Of a stretch of 64,000 nucleotides of DNA, positions 16,257 to 24,710 are shown piece after piece. This DNA is from Micromonospora cremea. Its GTDB lineage: Bacteria; Actinomycetota; Actinomycetes; Mycobacteriales; Micromonosporaceae. Positions within the stretch are counted from its first letter, which is position 1, and each line of letters opens with the position of its first letter. The translations under genes and the position numbers were made by a program. A model generated the notes under the pieces. The model did no database searches, was not told where the DNA came from, and saw nothing but the letters and a program-made list of their open reading frames with translations. The DNA lies in NCBI RefSeq assembly GCF_900143515.1, contig NZ_FSQT01000002.1:3163501-3227500 (forward strand), written 5' to 3'.

Positions 16257-16278
16257 CCTCTCGCGTCGGGGAGCGCCC
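16225..16278 (+). promoter_or_regulatory. Leader RNA hairpin overlapping the leader ORF
   Basis: GGGCGCTC inside the leader ORF pairs perfectly with GAGCGCCC just before the epoxide hydrolase ribosome site; GTCCCC/GGGGAG-type pairing is possible within the loop. Ribosome position on the leader ORF could open or close this stem. The regulatory role is inferred. Confidence 0.45.
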
Positions 16279-16295
16279 TCCTTATCGGAGGATCA

Positions 16296-17444
16296 ATGTC
16301 CTACTCCCCGTTCCGCATCGACGTACCCGATGCGGTCCTCGACGACCTGCGGGCCCGGCTGGCCCGTACCCGTTTCACCGACCGCAGCGGCGACCAGCCG
16401 TGGCAGGGCGGCGCCGACCCCGACTACCTGCGGGACCTGGTGTCCTACTGGCGCGACGGGTTCGACTGGCGGGCCCGCGAAGCCGAGCTCAACGCCTACC
16501 CGCACCACCTGGCCGTCGTCGGCGGCCGCAAGCTGCACTTCCTGCACGTCCGCGCGGTCCGTCCGACCGGCGCGCCCGCGCCGCTGCCGCTGATCCTCAG
16601 CCACGGCTGGCCCAGCAGCTTCGTCGAGATGCTGCCGCTGGTCGACCGGCTCACCGACCCCGCCCGGTACGGCGGCGACCCCTTCGACGCGTTCGACGTG
16701 GTGGTGCCGTCCCTGCCCGGGTTCGCCTACTCGGAGCTGCCGAAGGAGCCGCTGACCCGGGCGGTGCTGGCCCGTACGCTGCACGAGCTGATGACTGATG
16801 TGCTCGGCTACCGGCGCTACGGCGCCTTCGGCGGGGACGTCGGCGGGGTGGTCACCGGTTGGCTCGGTGCTCTGTACCCGGAGCAGGTGGCCGGCATCCA
16901 CATGATCCATCCACCGTTCCCGGCCAGCTTCGACGCCCGACCGCTGTCAGCGGCCGAGCAGGAGTACCTGGACGCCGAGGCCGCGTACGACGAGACCGAC
17001 GGCGGCTACAGCGCCATCATGGGCACCCGGCCAGACACCCTCGCGGCGGCGCTGGTCGACTCACCGGTCGGGCTGGCCGCCTGGCTGGTGGACAAGTACC
17101 GGGACTGGAGCGACAACCACGGCGACCTGGCGAACAGCTTCGATCGAGACACCCTGCTCACCATCATCACGCTCTACTGGGCCACCGGCACGATCGGCTC
17201 GTCATTCCGGCAGTACTTCGATTTCGACCACAACACCCCGCGACCCGACATCACCGTGCCCGCCGCGTTCACGGTGAGCACCGAACCCTCGCAGGCCAAC
17301 CTCCCCCGGGAGATCGCCGAGCGGGCCTGCACCGACATCCGGCACTGGAGCGAACCGGGCCGGGGCGGGCACTTCATGCCGCTGGAGGAGCCGGACCTGC
17401 TCGCCGGTGAGATGCGGCAGTTCTTCACCTCGCTGCGTCCGTAG
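16296..17444 (+). CDS. Epoxide hydrolase (EHN-type alpha/beta hydrolase)
   Basis: The 382-residue protein has the epoxide hydrolase N-terminal domain (residues 4-110: PFRIDVPDAVLDDLRARLAR) and an alpha/beta hydrolase core. The oxyanion motif HGWPSS is at 103-108, the nucleophile Asp lies in GGDVGG (Asp 181), and the C-terminal His is in GRGGHFMPLEEPDLL. This is the standard length for actinobacterial members, which open epoxides to diols in detoxification or secondary metabolism. A GGAGG site precedes the ATG. A leader ORF and hairpin upstream suggest regulated expression. Confidence 0.9.
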   Translation: MSYSPFRIDVPDAVLDDLRARLARTRFTDRSGDQPWQGGADPDYLRDLVSYWRDGFDWRAREAELNAYPHHLAVVGGRKLHFLHVRAVRPTGAPAPLPLILSHGWPSSFVEMLPLVDRLTDPARYGGDPFDAFDVVVPSLPGFAYSELPKEPLTRAVLARTLHELMTDVLGYRRYGAFGGDVGGVVTGWLGALYPEQVAGIHMIHPPFPASFDARPLSAAEQEYLDAEAAYDETDGGYSAIMGTRPDTLAAALVDSPVGLAAWLVDKYRDWSDNHGDLANSFDRDTLLTIITLYWATGTIGSSFRQYFDFDHNTPRPDITVPAAFTVSTEPSQANLPREIAERACTDIRHWSEPGRGGHFMPLEEPDLLAGEMRQFFTSLRP

Positions 17445-17451
17445 GGACCAC

Positions 17452-17488
17452 CGGTGGAGCCGGGCTGTTCGTCGGCCCGGCTCCACCG
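17452..17488. terminator. Hairpin after the epoxide hydrolase gene
   Basis: A perfect 14-bp stem (CGGTGGAGCCGGGC and its complement) with a nine-base loop begins eight bases after the stop. Confidence 0.8.
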
Positions 17489-17532
17489 CCGTTCGGCTGT
17501 CACGTTCAGCTGGGTGGACTCGTCAGGGATGT

Positions 17533-18333
17533 ATGAGAACAATCGTGCGGCCCACCGCCGCCCTGCTCGGCCTGGCCAGCGCGGTCGCCGGGGTGTGGGC
17601 GCTGCTTTCGCCCGCCTCGTTCAGCACGTGGGCCGACTTTCCGCCACACCGGCACTTCGTGCACGACATCGGCGCCTTTCAACTCGGCATCGGCGTGACC
17701 CTGCTGCTCGCCACCATCTGGGCCGACGCCCTCACCGTGGCGCTGGCCGGCTACGCGGTCGGCGGGACGGCCCACACGGTGGTGCACGTCGTCGACCGCG
17801 ATCTCGGCGGCGCCACCGGGCAGACCCTCGCCATCGCCGGTGCCGTGGTGGTGGCCGGGGTGGCGTTCGCGTACCGGTGGCGGGAACGCGGGTGGGTGCT
17901 CGGCACGGTCGAACCGGCCGGTGTGCCGGAGCTGACCCCGTTCGGTGCGCAGAAGACCGTCCTGCTGACCACGTACCGCCGCGACGGCCGCCCGGTCGCG
18001 ACGCCGGTGAGCATCGCCGTGGCCGGCGACCGGGCGTACGTGCGCAGCTTCGAACAGGCCTGGAAGACCCGGCGGATCGGCAACAACCCGACGGTCACCG
18101 TGGCGGCCTCGACCGCCCGGGGCGTGCCGACCGGACCGGCGGTGCAGGCCACCGCCCGCCGGCTGACCGGCCCGGAGTACGACGCCGCCGCCCGCACGCT
18201 GCGCCGCAAGTACCCGCTGCTGCACGGGGTGCTCGTGCCACTGATGCACCGCCTCGGGCGGCGCAGGACCGGCCGGACCGTCCACTTTGCGATCGTCCCC
18301 GCTGAGGCGACGGCACGGCTTGAGATGCTCTAG
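17533..18333 (+). CDS. Fusion: four-helix membrane domain plus PPOX/F420-type split-barrel oxidoreductase
   Basis: Residues 1-120 hold about four hydrophobic helices with conserved-looking histidines (FPPHRHFVHDIGAFQLGIGV, TAHTVVHVVDRDLGG). Residues 135-266 form a split-barrel PPOX domain (ELTPFGAQKTVLLTTYRRDG, RPVATPVSIAVAGDRAYVRS, WKTRRIGNNPTVTVA), of the kind that binds F420 or FMN. Stand-alone versions of both domains are common; joining them tethers the oxidoreductase to the membrane. The ATG at 17533 begins the membrane domain. Substrate and exact cofactor are not known. Confidence 0.8.
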   Translation: MRTIVRPTAALLGLASAVAGVWALLSPASFSTWADFPPHRHFVHDIGAFQLGIGVTLLLATIWADALTVALAGYAVGGTAHTVVHVVDRDLGGATGQTLAIAGAVVVAGVAFAYRWRERGWVLGTVEPAGVPELTPFGAQKTVLLTTYRRDGRPVATPVSIAVAGDRAYVRSFEQAWKTRRIGNNPTVTVAASTARGVPTGPAVQATARRLTGPEYDAAARTLRRKYPLLHGVLVPLMHRLGRRRTGRTVHFAIVPAEATARLEML

Positions 18334-18419
18334 CCTGTCAATTCTCTCCTTTCGGGAACAAAGGGAAGCATCGATCCCGTCGGCGTTGCCTGTCTCGTAC
18401 ATGAGCGGTTGTACCGCGT

Positions 18420-19670
18420 GTGACCGTGACCTCACGCCCCACCGCGACACCATCCCGTTGGCGGATCACCTGGGCCGAGCGCGAGAACGAGCGGCGACGG
18501 CGCGCGTACCGCGGCGAGACCGACGCCTGGCTCCGCCGCAAGGACCACCTGACCCGGCTGCGGATCGAAGCCGCCGGGTTCCTCGGGTGTACGCAGCCGC
18601 GCACCGGCCTGCCGGTGGACCTCGCCGACGACGAGCTCGTCTTCCGCGTACTCCCCATCGTGGAGCTGGTCGAGGCCGAGGCGCGACACGTCACCGGACT
18701 GCCGACGCCAGGCCCCGTCACCTTCGCCGACACACCCACCGGCGCCCTGCCGAAGGGCCTGCGGGTCGTCGACGCCGGCGCGGCCATCGTGACCAGCCAC
18801 CGGGTGGCCTTCGCCGGTCGCGAGCACCGACGCGAATGGCGGTACGCGGATCAGGCCGCCGCCGCCCACCACCCCGACGTCCCGCTCACCCTGCTGCACA
18901 CCACCGACCGCAGCCCGCTCGCCGGGCTGCTGGTGCCGGCCACCGCGGCGGTGAACGCCCGCTTCTACCTCACCCTCGCCATCGCTGCCGCCGCCGGGGA
19001 ACGCGCCGCCGTCACCGCGCGGCTCGACGCCCTGCTGGACGCCCACCAGCGCACCCGGCCAACGCCGCTGCCGTTTGCTGTGCCGCAGGAAGCGCCGTTG
19101 ACGGCGCTGCGCCCCGGTCGCCGGGTGGTCGCCGTCGCCACCGTCGCGACGGTGGTGTTCGCGACGCTGGGCCCCGGCGCACTCGGGCCCGAGCAGGCAC
19201 GCACCGTGCAGCGGGCAGAAGAGACCGCTGTCACCACCCCAGACGCTCCGACGGCTGTCGACGCCCTCGTCCCGGCCCTTCCCGTCGGCCCGGTGGCGCC
19301 GGAGCCGGGGAGGGCCGGGTCGGTCGGCCGTACGGTGCCGGCCCGAACCACCGGCGGCGCGCCGGACGGCCCATCAAGCACCACTGCCGTCCGGCCGGCG
19401 GTCCCGGATGTGCCCTCCCCGTCCACCGCGGTGGACCCGCCGACCGCTCCGAGCCCGTCCGCGAGTTCGGCGCCGACGCCCGGTCCGGCTCTGACCACTG
19501 ACCCGCCCCCGGTCGGCCGCCCGGCCCTGCCCAGCACATCGGCCTCGCCCACTGCTTCGGCCTCGCCTAGTCCATCCCCATCGCCGGACGCCGCCCTGAT
19601 CACGCTCTGCCTGGATCCCCTTCAGCTACCGCTGCTGGACCGGCTGCTCTGCCCTCCGACCGAACCGTGA
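18420..19670 (+). CDS. One-TM protein with long Pro/Ser/Thr-rich tail (paralogue of the 14443 gene)
   Basis: The 416-residue protein shares the N-terminal domain of the 14443 product (LPVDLADDELVFRVLPIVEL, LRVVDAGAAIVTSHRVAFAG, a helix-rich part, then VAVATVATVVFATLGPGAL as the membrane helix near residue 240). After the membrane helix it has about 150 residues of Pro, Ser, Thr and Ala (probably extracytoplasmic and disordered) and lacks the Cys-rich terminal domain of its paralogue. The GTG start has no strong ribosome site. Function unknown. Confidence 0.7.
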   Translation: MTVTSRPTATPSRWRITWAERENERRRRAYRGETDAWLRRKDHLTRLRIEAAGFLGCTQPRTGLPVDLADDELVFRVLPIVELVEAEARHVTGLPTPGPVTFADTPTGALPKGLRVVDAGAAIVTSHRVAFAGREHRREWRYADQAAAAHHPDVPLTLLHTTDRSPLAGLLVPATAAVNARFYLTLAIAAAAGERAAVTARLDALLDAHQRTRPTPLPFAVPQEAPLTALRPGRRVVAVATVATVVFATLGPGALGPEQARTVQRAEETAVTTPDAPTAVDALVPALPVGPVAPEPGRAGSVGRTVPARTTGGAPDGPSSTTAVRPAVPDVPSPSTAVDPPTAPSPSASSAPTPGPALTTDPPPVGRPALPSTSASPTASASPSPSPSPDAALITLCLDPLQLPLLDRLLCPPTEP

Positions 19671-19700
19671 CGCGCTGGTTTGCCGCCCTACTTGGGTGGC

Positions 19701-20138
19701 TCAGCCGGTGGCGCCGAAGTCGGGGACGGTGATGGTGCCGTCCTCGGCGAGGGGGAAGCCCGGGTTCCAGGCGATCTCCCACACGTGACCGTCGGGGTCG
19801 GTGAAGTAGCCGGCGTAGCCGCCGTAGAAGGTCTCCCGGGCCGGTTTGGTCACCTCGGCGCCGGCGGCCACCGCCGCGGCAATCACCTCGTCGACCTCGG
19901 CCCGCGAGCGGACGTTCTGCGCCAGGGTCATGCCGCCGAAGCCGCCGGTGCCCGGATCGTCGATGCCCGCGTCGGCGGCCAGCTTGTCCCGGCCCCAGAG
20001 CACCACCGCCAGGCCGCCGGCCTGGAAGAAGACCGTTTCCTCGACCTCCTGGCCGCGCCAGCCGAGGTGTTCGTAGAACGCTCTTGCACGCGCCACGTCG
20101 GTGACGCCGAGGGTGACCAGGCTGATCCGCTGCTCCAT
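19701..20138 (-). CDS. VOC (glyoxalase/dioxygenase) superfamily protein
   Basis: The 145-residue protein shows the paired beta-alpha-beta-beta-beta pattern of VOC proteins: ISLVTLGVTDVARARAFYEH, then FQAGGLAVVLWG and GYAGYFTDPDGHVWEIAWNP, with the terminal Glu of a metal site. It is next to and on the same strand as a second VOC gene (20 bases away), so they are probably co-transcribed. Substrates unknown. Confidence 0.87.
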   Translation of the reverse strand: MEQRISLVTLGVTDVARARAFYEHLGWRGQEVEETVFFQAGGLAVVLWGRDKLAADAGIDDPGTGGFGGMTLAQNVRSRAEVDEVIAAAVAAGAEVTKPARETFYGGYAGYFTDPDGHVWEIAWNPGFPLAEDGTITVPDFGATG

Positions 20139-20158
20139 GTCGAAAACCTAACGCGTGA

Positions 20159-20527
20159 TCACTCGGGGGCGTGGCAGACGGCTTCGACGTTGTTGCCGTC
20201 CGGGTCGCGGACGAACGCGGCGAAGTAGGTCGGGTGGTACTCCGGCCAGACCCGGGGCGCGTGCAGCACCTCCGCGCCGGCATTTACGGCCGCATCGTGG
20301 AACGCCTTGACGGCGGTCCGGTCGTCGGCGGTGAAGGCCAGGTGCAGCTCGCGGGCCTCGCCGGGCGGTGCGGTCGGGCCCAGCCAGAAGACGGGACGGT
20401 CTCGGCCGTAGCCGACGACGTTCGGGAACTCCAGCAGGCGGCGGCCGCCGAGCGGGGCGAGCACGGCGTCGTAGAAGACGGCGCTGGTCGGCACGTCACG
20501 AACCTGGACTGACAGGTGGTCGATCAT
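20159..20527 (-). CDS. VOC superfamily protein
   Basis: The 122-residue protein begins MIDHLSVQVRDVPTSAVFYD and ends FAAFVRDPDGNNVEAVCHAP, both standard VOC strand segments. The N-terminal His and C-terminal Glu could bind a metal. Its first bases overlap the out-of-frame tail of the truncated recombinase that lies upstream on the same strand, so its native promoter may have been replaced. Confidence 0.87.
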   Translation of the reverse strand: MIDHLSVQVRDVPTSAVFYDAVLAPLGGRRLLEFPNVVGYGRDRPVFWLGPTAPPGEARELHLAFTADDRTAVKAFHDAAVNAGAEVLHAPRVWPEYHPTYFAAFVRDPDGNNVEAVCHAPE

Positions 20528-21242
20528 CGCGGGCTCCTCCAGGCGTCACCGGGCAGGGCTGACGCCACGCTAAGTGCCCGGCGTTGTGCCGCAGGTCGGA
20601 GATGTTCAGGCCGGTGGCCTCGGAGACCCGCAGGCCGAGCGTGGCCAGCATGGTGACCAGCATCCGGTCCCGCTCCGCCGTACGCCGCATCGGGGAGCCG
20701 TAACCCCACCGGTCGACGGCGGCGTCGGCGGCCCGCAGGAACGCTCGGACCTCGGCGACGGTCAGCCCGACGGTGGCGGAGTAGTCCCGGTTGACCGGCG
20801 TCCGCTGAACCGCGGCAACTGGGTTGCGCGCGGTGATGTCGGCATCGATGAGGTAGCGGTACCAGCTGGACAGGGCGGCCAGCCGCCGGTTGAAGCTGGC
20901 CGGACTGGGTGGGGGTGTGTGGCGCTGCAGCAGGGCGACGTAGGTGTCGACGTCGGAGCGGGTGACCTGCAGCGGATCGCGGCCGACTGAGCGGAGCCAC
21001 GTGAGGTAGTGGCCGAGATCGCGCAGATAGGCCCGCCGGGTGTGGGGGGAGCGTCGCGAGGTCAGCCAGGCCAGCGTCGAGTCCTGGGGAGCCCACCAGG
21101 TACCGGGCCAGTCGTCCGGCAGCGGCAGCGCGTCCACCGCGCGATGGGTCTGCACGGTTAGCTCCACCGGGGTCACCGGCGCAGGGAGTAGTTGCCCGAG
21201 GCTGCGGCCGAGGCCGCTGGAGGTGCCTGCGGGGGTGCTCAC
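20496..21242 (-). pseudogene. Tyrosine recombinase/integrase, truncated in the catalytic domain
   Basis: The N-terminal SAM-like core-binding domain is complete (SRRSPHTRRAYLRDLGHYLT, DVDTYVALLQRH, SPASFNRRLAALSSWYRYLI). The catalytic domain starts normally and keeps the first active-site Arg in ATLGLRVSEATGLNISDLRH. Right after HNAGH (about 20576) the homology stops, the frame runs into the VOC gene, and the H-x-x-R box and Tyr nucleophile are absent. The GTG at 21240-21242 fits the family's start. It marks the broken edge of a former mobile element. Confidence 0.8.
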
Positions 21243-21266
21243 CCGCGTCAGGGTAGAGCGCGATGA

Positions 21267-21292
21267 CCAGTGATAAGCGCGATTATCACTGG
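21267..21292. promoter_or_regulatory. Perfect inverted repeat beside the recombinase gene
   Basis: CCAGTGATAA and TTATCACTGG are perfect ten-base arms around GCGCGA, 25 bases upstream of the recombinase start. The arm-spacer-arm form fits either an operator or a recombinase core site. Confidence 0.55.
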
Positions 21293-21397
21293 GAAGCTTG
21301 AACGTGTCCTCCGCCGCCGGAATCCTGCGGAGCAGGGCGGAGTCAGCCGACCATCCACCTCTCAAATGCAGGGGTGTGACCACTGAAAGGCTGACCG

Positions 21398-21598
21398 TTG
21401 ACCAACCCCACCGTCCGCGGCCTCTGGCTCGCGATCGCCACCCTGACCGCCGGCATCGTCGCCGCCACCGCAGGGCTGCTCGCCTGGGCCGGCGGGATGA
21501 ACCCACCCACCGCGATCCTCACCGCCGGCGGCGCCTTCGCCGGCACCCTCCTGCTCATCCTCACCGCGGTGCGGTTCGCCACCGGCCAGCCAGAGTGA
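21398..21598 (+). CDS. Small two-helix membrane protein
   Basis: The 66-residue product has two hydrophobic helices (LWLAIATLTAGIVAATAGLL, residues 9-28; then TAGGAFAGTLLLILTAVRF, about 42-60) separated by GGMNPPTA. It starts at TTG with GAAAGG eight bases upstream. Small proteins of this form occur beside integrase genes in actinomycetes. No function is known. Confidence 0.6.
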   Translation: MTNPTVRGLWLAIATLTAGIVAATAGLLAWAGGMNPPTAILTAGGAFAGTLLLILTAVRFATGQPE

Positions 21599-22074
21599 CG
21601 ACTTGTTGCCCCGCCCTCGCCGTACGGTGCTTACCAGCACCCCAGGTCGTCGGGTATCCGCCGGGCGCCCCGGTCGGCGCGCGTCGAGCGGGTCAGCCCG
21701 GCGATTCCGTCGGCGCCGGTACCGGGTTAACCACCGCTGCGCGGTCCGCGGTGGCACCTGGGCCTCGCCAGCCGCGCTGGGCAGCGGCACTCGGTCCTCC
21801 AGGTGCGGGCGCAGCACGCGCCAGCGGCCCAGCCGTAGCTTCCAGCGAAAAATCAACGCTAAGGCGTTGATCCAGGAGGGCGAACTGCTGGCCGCGTGGG
21901 GAGCGAAGCGGCGCGGGCGCCGGTCCCGAGACAGCGTGTGGCCGGCACCCACCCCCTGGGTGCCGGCCGTGCTGCGCGTCGTCGACGGTGCGGTGCGGCA
22001 GAGGTGGCACATGGCCGTCGACGCGCGACCCCTTGTCTGGTGCATCGATCGGGCGCCGCCGGTAGTGACGGGTT
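21599..22074. other. Stretch without a convincing gene
   Basis: Frames are open on both strands but show no domain pattern. The region lies between a mobile-element border and a transposase fragment and is probably decayed mobile DNA. Confidence 0.4.
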
Positions 22075-22268
22075 CGCGAGGCAGAGGCCCGGCAGATCGT
22101 GGAGGCGGCGATCCGCAGGGAGGCGGCGGCGAAGAACCGTCCGGCGGATTTGATCAACATCGCGCTGGAGAAGGTGGTGGAGGCCGGGCTGGAGCTGCCT
22201 GGGTTCTCGACCTTCGACAAGATGGCCTCGAAGATCCGCCGCGAGGTGAACGCCTCGATCTGCGCAGT
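22075..22268 (+). pseudogene. Tn3-family transposase (DUF4158 region) fragment
   Basis: About 64 residues match the N-terminal DUF4158 part of Tn3-type TnpA: EARQIVEAAIRREAAAK, then RPADLINIALEKVVEAGLEL and PGFSTFDKMASKIRREVNAS. The transposase that should follow (about 900 residues) is missing; sequence changes to unrelated DNA near 22270, just before the alpha/beta hydrolase gene. Confidence 0.65.
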
Positions 22269-22316
22269 TATAGTTCCAGGCAGCGTCGCGTGCCGGTGGC
22301 GGATGGCTCGTCAGGC

Positions 22317-23117
22317 ATGGAGGCGTCGTGTCGAAAGGTGGCTAGGGCCATTCCCACCCCAATTTCACAGAAGATCACGCTTTACCCCGCCGAGGACCGG
22401 TTCTTCGGCCCCCGACCCGCCGTCCTCGTCCTGCCCGGCGGCGGCTTCCGGGAACTTCCACCGCACGAGGGCGAAGGCTACGCGCGCTGGCTGTCCGGCC
22501 GCGGCATCCACGCCTTCGTCCTGTCCTACCGGCTGCTGCCGGACCGGTTCCCGGCCCCGCTTGAAGACGCCCGGGCCGGGTTGGACCACATCCGCAACGG
22601 CGACCACGGCCTCGACGTCGGCCGGGTCGGCGTCATCGGATCAAGCGCGGGCGGCCAACTCGCTGGCCTGCTCATGACCGGCCAGGTTCTGTCCATCGAG
22701 GAGGGCGTCGCCGACCCGCCCCGACCGGACTTCGCGATCCTGGCCTACGCGCTGGCCGACCTCGACCTGCTGCCGCCGCCGGTGGTCGAGAACCTGCTCG
22801 GTGACCTGCTGCCCATCAAGGACGAGCTATCCCCGGCCAAGCATGTGGACGCGTCGGTGTGCCCGACTTTCGTATGGGCCACCGCTCAGGACCCGCCGGG
22901 CTTGCCCAACGCCCTGGAGTGGACCCGGGCGCTGGCGGCCGCCGCGGTACCGGTGGAGTTGCACGTCTACCCGGGCGGCAGCCACGGCATCGGCTTGGCC
23001 GACGGCGTGGAATACGGCGGCGAGCCGCATAAGTTCATTGCGCGCGAGCCGCACACTGCGTCCTGGACGACTGCGTGCGCGGCCTGGCTGCGGCGGGAGG
23101 GCGTTCTTGCCGACTGA
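22317..23117 (+). CDS. Alpha/beta hydrolase (BD-FAE/esterase type)
   Basis: The hydrolase core is complete: AVLVLPGGGFRELPPHEGEG (oxyanion strand), VGVIGSSAGGQLAG (nucleophile Ser in GxSxGG), and HVYPGGSHGIGLADG (catalytic His). The length is 266 residues from the ATG at 22317. Because a transposase fragment lies immediately upstream, the original N-terminus and promoter may have been changed; a GTG at 22339 in the same frame is an alternative start. It overlaps the following hemerythrin gene. Likely an esterase or acetyl hydrolase of unknown substrate. Confidence 0.82.
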   Translation: MEASCRKVARAIPTPISQKITLYPAEDRFFGPRPAVLVLPGGGFRELPPHEGEGYARWLSGRGIHAFVLSYRLLPDRFPAPLEDARAGLDHIRNGDHGLDVGRVGVIGSSAGGQLAGLLMTGQVLSIEEGVADPPRPDFAILAYALADLDLLPPPVVENLLGDLLPIKDELSPAKHVDASVCPTFVWATAQDPPGLPNALEWTRALAAAAVPVELHVYPGGSHGIGLADGVEYGGEPHKFIAREPHTASWTTACAAWLRREGVLAD

Positions 23118-23568
23118 CCGCGTCACCGCCTTGGGCGGGGAACTGCAGCGGGCGCACGGCAAGCTGCGCAATGCGTTGGCACTGGCGCGGGCGGGACTGG
23201 ACGGCGGCGACCCCGCCGACGCCGCCATCGACCTGCTGTTGTTCTGCCACGGGTTCTGCGCTGCCCTGTCCGGCCATCATCGCGCCGAGGACGGTTCGCT
23301 GTTCCCGGAACTGGTACGGGCGCGACCCGACCTGGCGCCGGTGGTCGCGAAGCTGACTCAGGACCACAACATGATTGAGCACCTCATCGGTGGATTGCAG
23401 AAGGCGGTGGCCGACTCGACCGACCCGGAGGTGGCACACCGTCACCTGGACGGGATCGAGGCGGTCATGGAGACGCACTTCAAGTACGAGGAGAAGCAAC
23501 TGGGAGCGGTGCTGGACGGCATGGATGCCGACTTCGACCGCACCGAGATCTTCGGCCCGATTAGCTGA
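23107..23568 (+). CDS. Hemerythrin-like domain protein
   Basis: The 153-residue helical protein has the hemerythrin HHE pattern of metal-binding histidines and acids: FCHGFCAALSGHHRAEDGSL, LTQDHNMIEHLIGG and METHFKYEEKQL. Such proteins bind a di-iron centre and sense or store oxygen, NO or iron. The best start is TTG at 23107, with GGGAGGG before it, overlapping the hydrolase stop by 11 bases, so the two genes form one operon. Confidence 0.85.
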   Translation: MPTDRVTALGGELQRAHGKLRNALALARAGLDGGDPADAAIDLLLFCHGFCAALSGHHRAEDGSLFPELVRARPDLAPVVAKLTQDHNMIEHLIGGLQKAVADSTDPEVAHRHLDGIEAVMETHFKYEEKQLGAVLDGMDADFDRTEIFGPIS

Positions 23569-24058
23569 GCCGCGTCCCGTTCGCGCCGCCCGCCGACGGC
23601 GCGAACGGGCATCCACCTGGGTTCGAGAAGGCGCCGGCGGATGCCGCAAGGGCGGCGCTCCTGGCTGCGTGGTCGGGCAGACGAGGATCGGGTGGCGTGC
23701 GGAGAAGTATCAGTTGGTGGTACAGCGGCGCGGTGGCGGCGATGAGCAGTTGCCGCGCGTTGGTGTGCGCAGGGATGTCCCCGCGCCGGGCTGCTCGCTG
23801 CACGACGATCTCGCAGCGTGCGTACCGGTCTTCCCAGAAGCGCTGTAGGGCGCGGGCGGCTTCGTCGGAACGGAAGGAGGCGGCGATCAAGGCTGTGGTG
23901 ATCGGCGGCTGGGCGGTCAGTGCCGTCTGGATCTGGTGGTTCAGTGCCGCCAGGTCTCCTGGCAGGGAGCCGGTGTCCTCGGGCTGCCAGTCGTCGTAGC
24001 TCGCGGCGTCGAGGACGTCGGCGAGCAGTCCGCCGACGTCCCGCCAGCGTCGGTACAC
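23561..24058 (-). pseudogene. TetR/AcrR-family regulator remnant lacking most of its DNA-binding domain
   Basis: The frame begins VYRRW, the end of a TetR recognition helix (RRTVYRRWRDVGGLLADVLD). The ligand-binding part follows (LNHQIQTALTAQPPITTALI, RAARRGDIPAHTNARQLLIA). In-frame codons upstream give only ARRYERGRVVPRRT, so helices 1-2 of the DNA-binding domain are lost. The C-terminal codons run over a hairpin at 23576. The product could not bind DNA normally. Confidence 0.65.
23576..23609. terminator. Bidirectional hairpin after the hemerythrin gene
   Basis: A perfect 13-bp stem (CCCGTTCGCGCCG and its complement) with an eight-base loop starts eight bases after the hemerythrin stop and also lies in the tail of the convergent TetR remnant. 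Confidence 0.75.
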
Positions 24059-24181
24059 CGTCCGGCGGGGTACGACGCGCCCGCGTTCGTAGCGCCTCGC
24101 CGCGGGCCCGCGCCCCGCCGTTCCGCCCGGGTGCCGACCCAGCCGCGCTTCAATCGGCGCGTGCGCTGGATCGGCGGACGC

Positions 24182-24502
24182 TCACCTCCCCGGAGGCTGG
24201 TACTCGGCCTTCCGCTGGGTCGCCTCGTCGACCTCACTCGGGGTCAGCACCGGCGTGATCTTCGTGTCCACGCCGCCCGCCGCCCGGATCGCGATCGCCA
24301 GTCCGGCCGCAGCGCTGTTGTTGGGCAGGTCGCACAACACGTAGGTGTCATGATCCCCGAACCCGAAGTACAGCGACTCCATCTGCCCGCCGGCCGCCTC
24401 GATCGACTTGCGGACGACCTCGGCGCGCTTCGTACCGCCGTCGTTGGCCAATCCCTTGACCCCGTCGATGGTGTAGGTCGACCTCAACAGAAACTTCGCC
24501 AT
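24182..24502 (-). CDS. GYD domain protein
   Basis: The 106-residue protein matches the small GYD family: MAKFLLRSTYTIDGVKGLAN, then GGQMESLYFGFGDHDTYVLC and the ending KITPVLTPSEVDEATQRKAE. The family has a ferredoxin-like fold and no known reaction. The ATG at 24500-24502 has GGGAGG upstream on the minus strand. It stands alone between two pseudogenes. Confidence 0.85.
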   Translation of the reverse strand: MAKFLLRSTYTIDGVKGLANDGGTKRAEVVRKSIEAAGGQMESLYFGFGDHDTYVLCDLPNNSAAAGLAIAIRAAGGVDTKITPVLTPSEVDEATQRKAEYQPPGR

Positions 24503-24710
24503 GCGTGTGTCTCCTCCCAGAGGTGTCGGCACCTGCCCGGTCGCCACCACGGTCGCGCGTACCCGGTCGCCGGGCGGCTAGTCATGACCCCGGGGCTGGT
24601 CGCCGAAGCGGGGACGGATTCCTCCCCCGCCGATGTAACGCCGCGCCGGCGACCCGTCGCCAAATGACCGGAAGCATCGATGATCTTGGGTCTACCCGGA
24701 TTGCCGCGGG

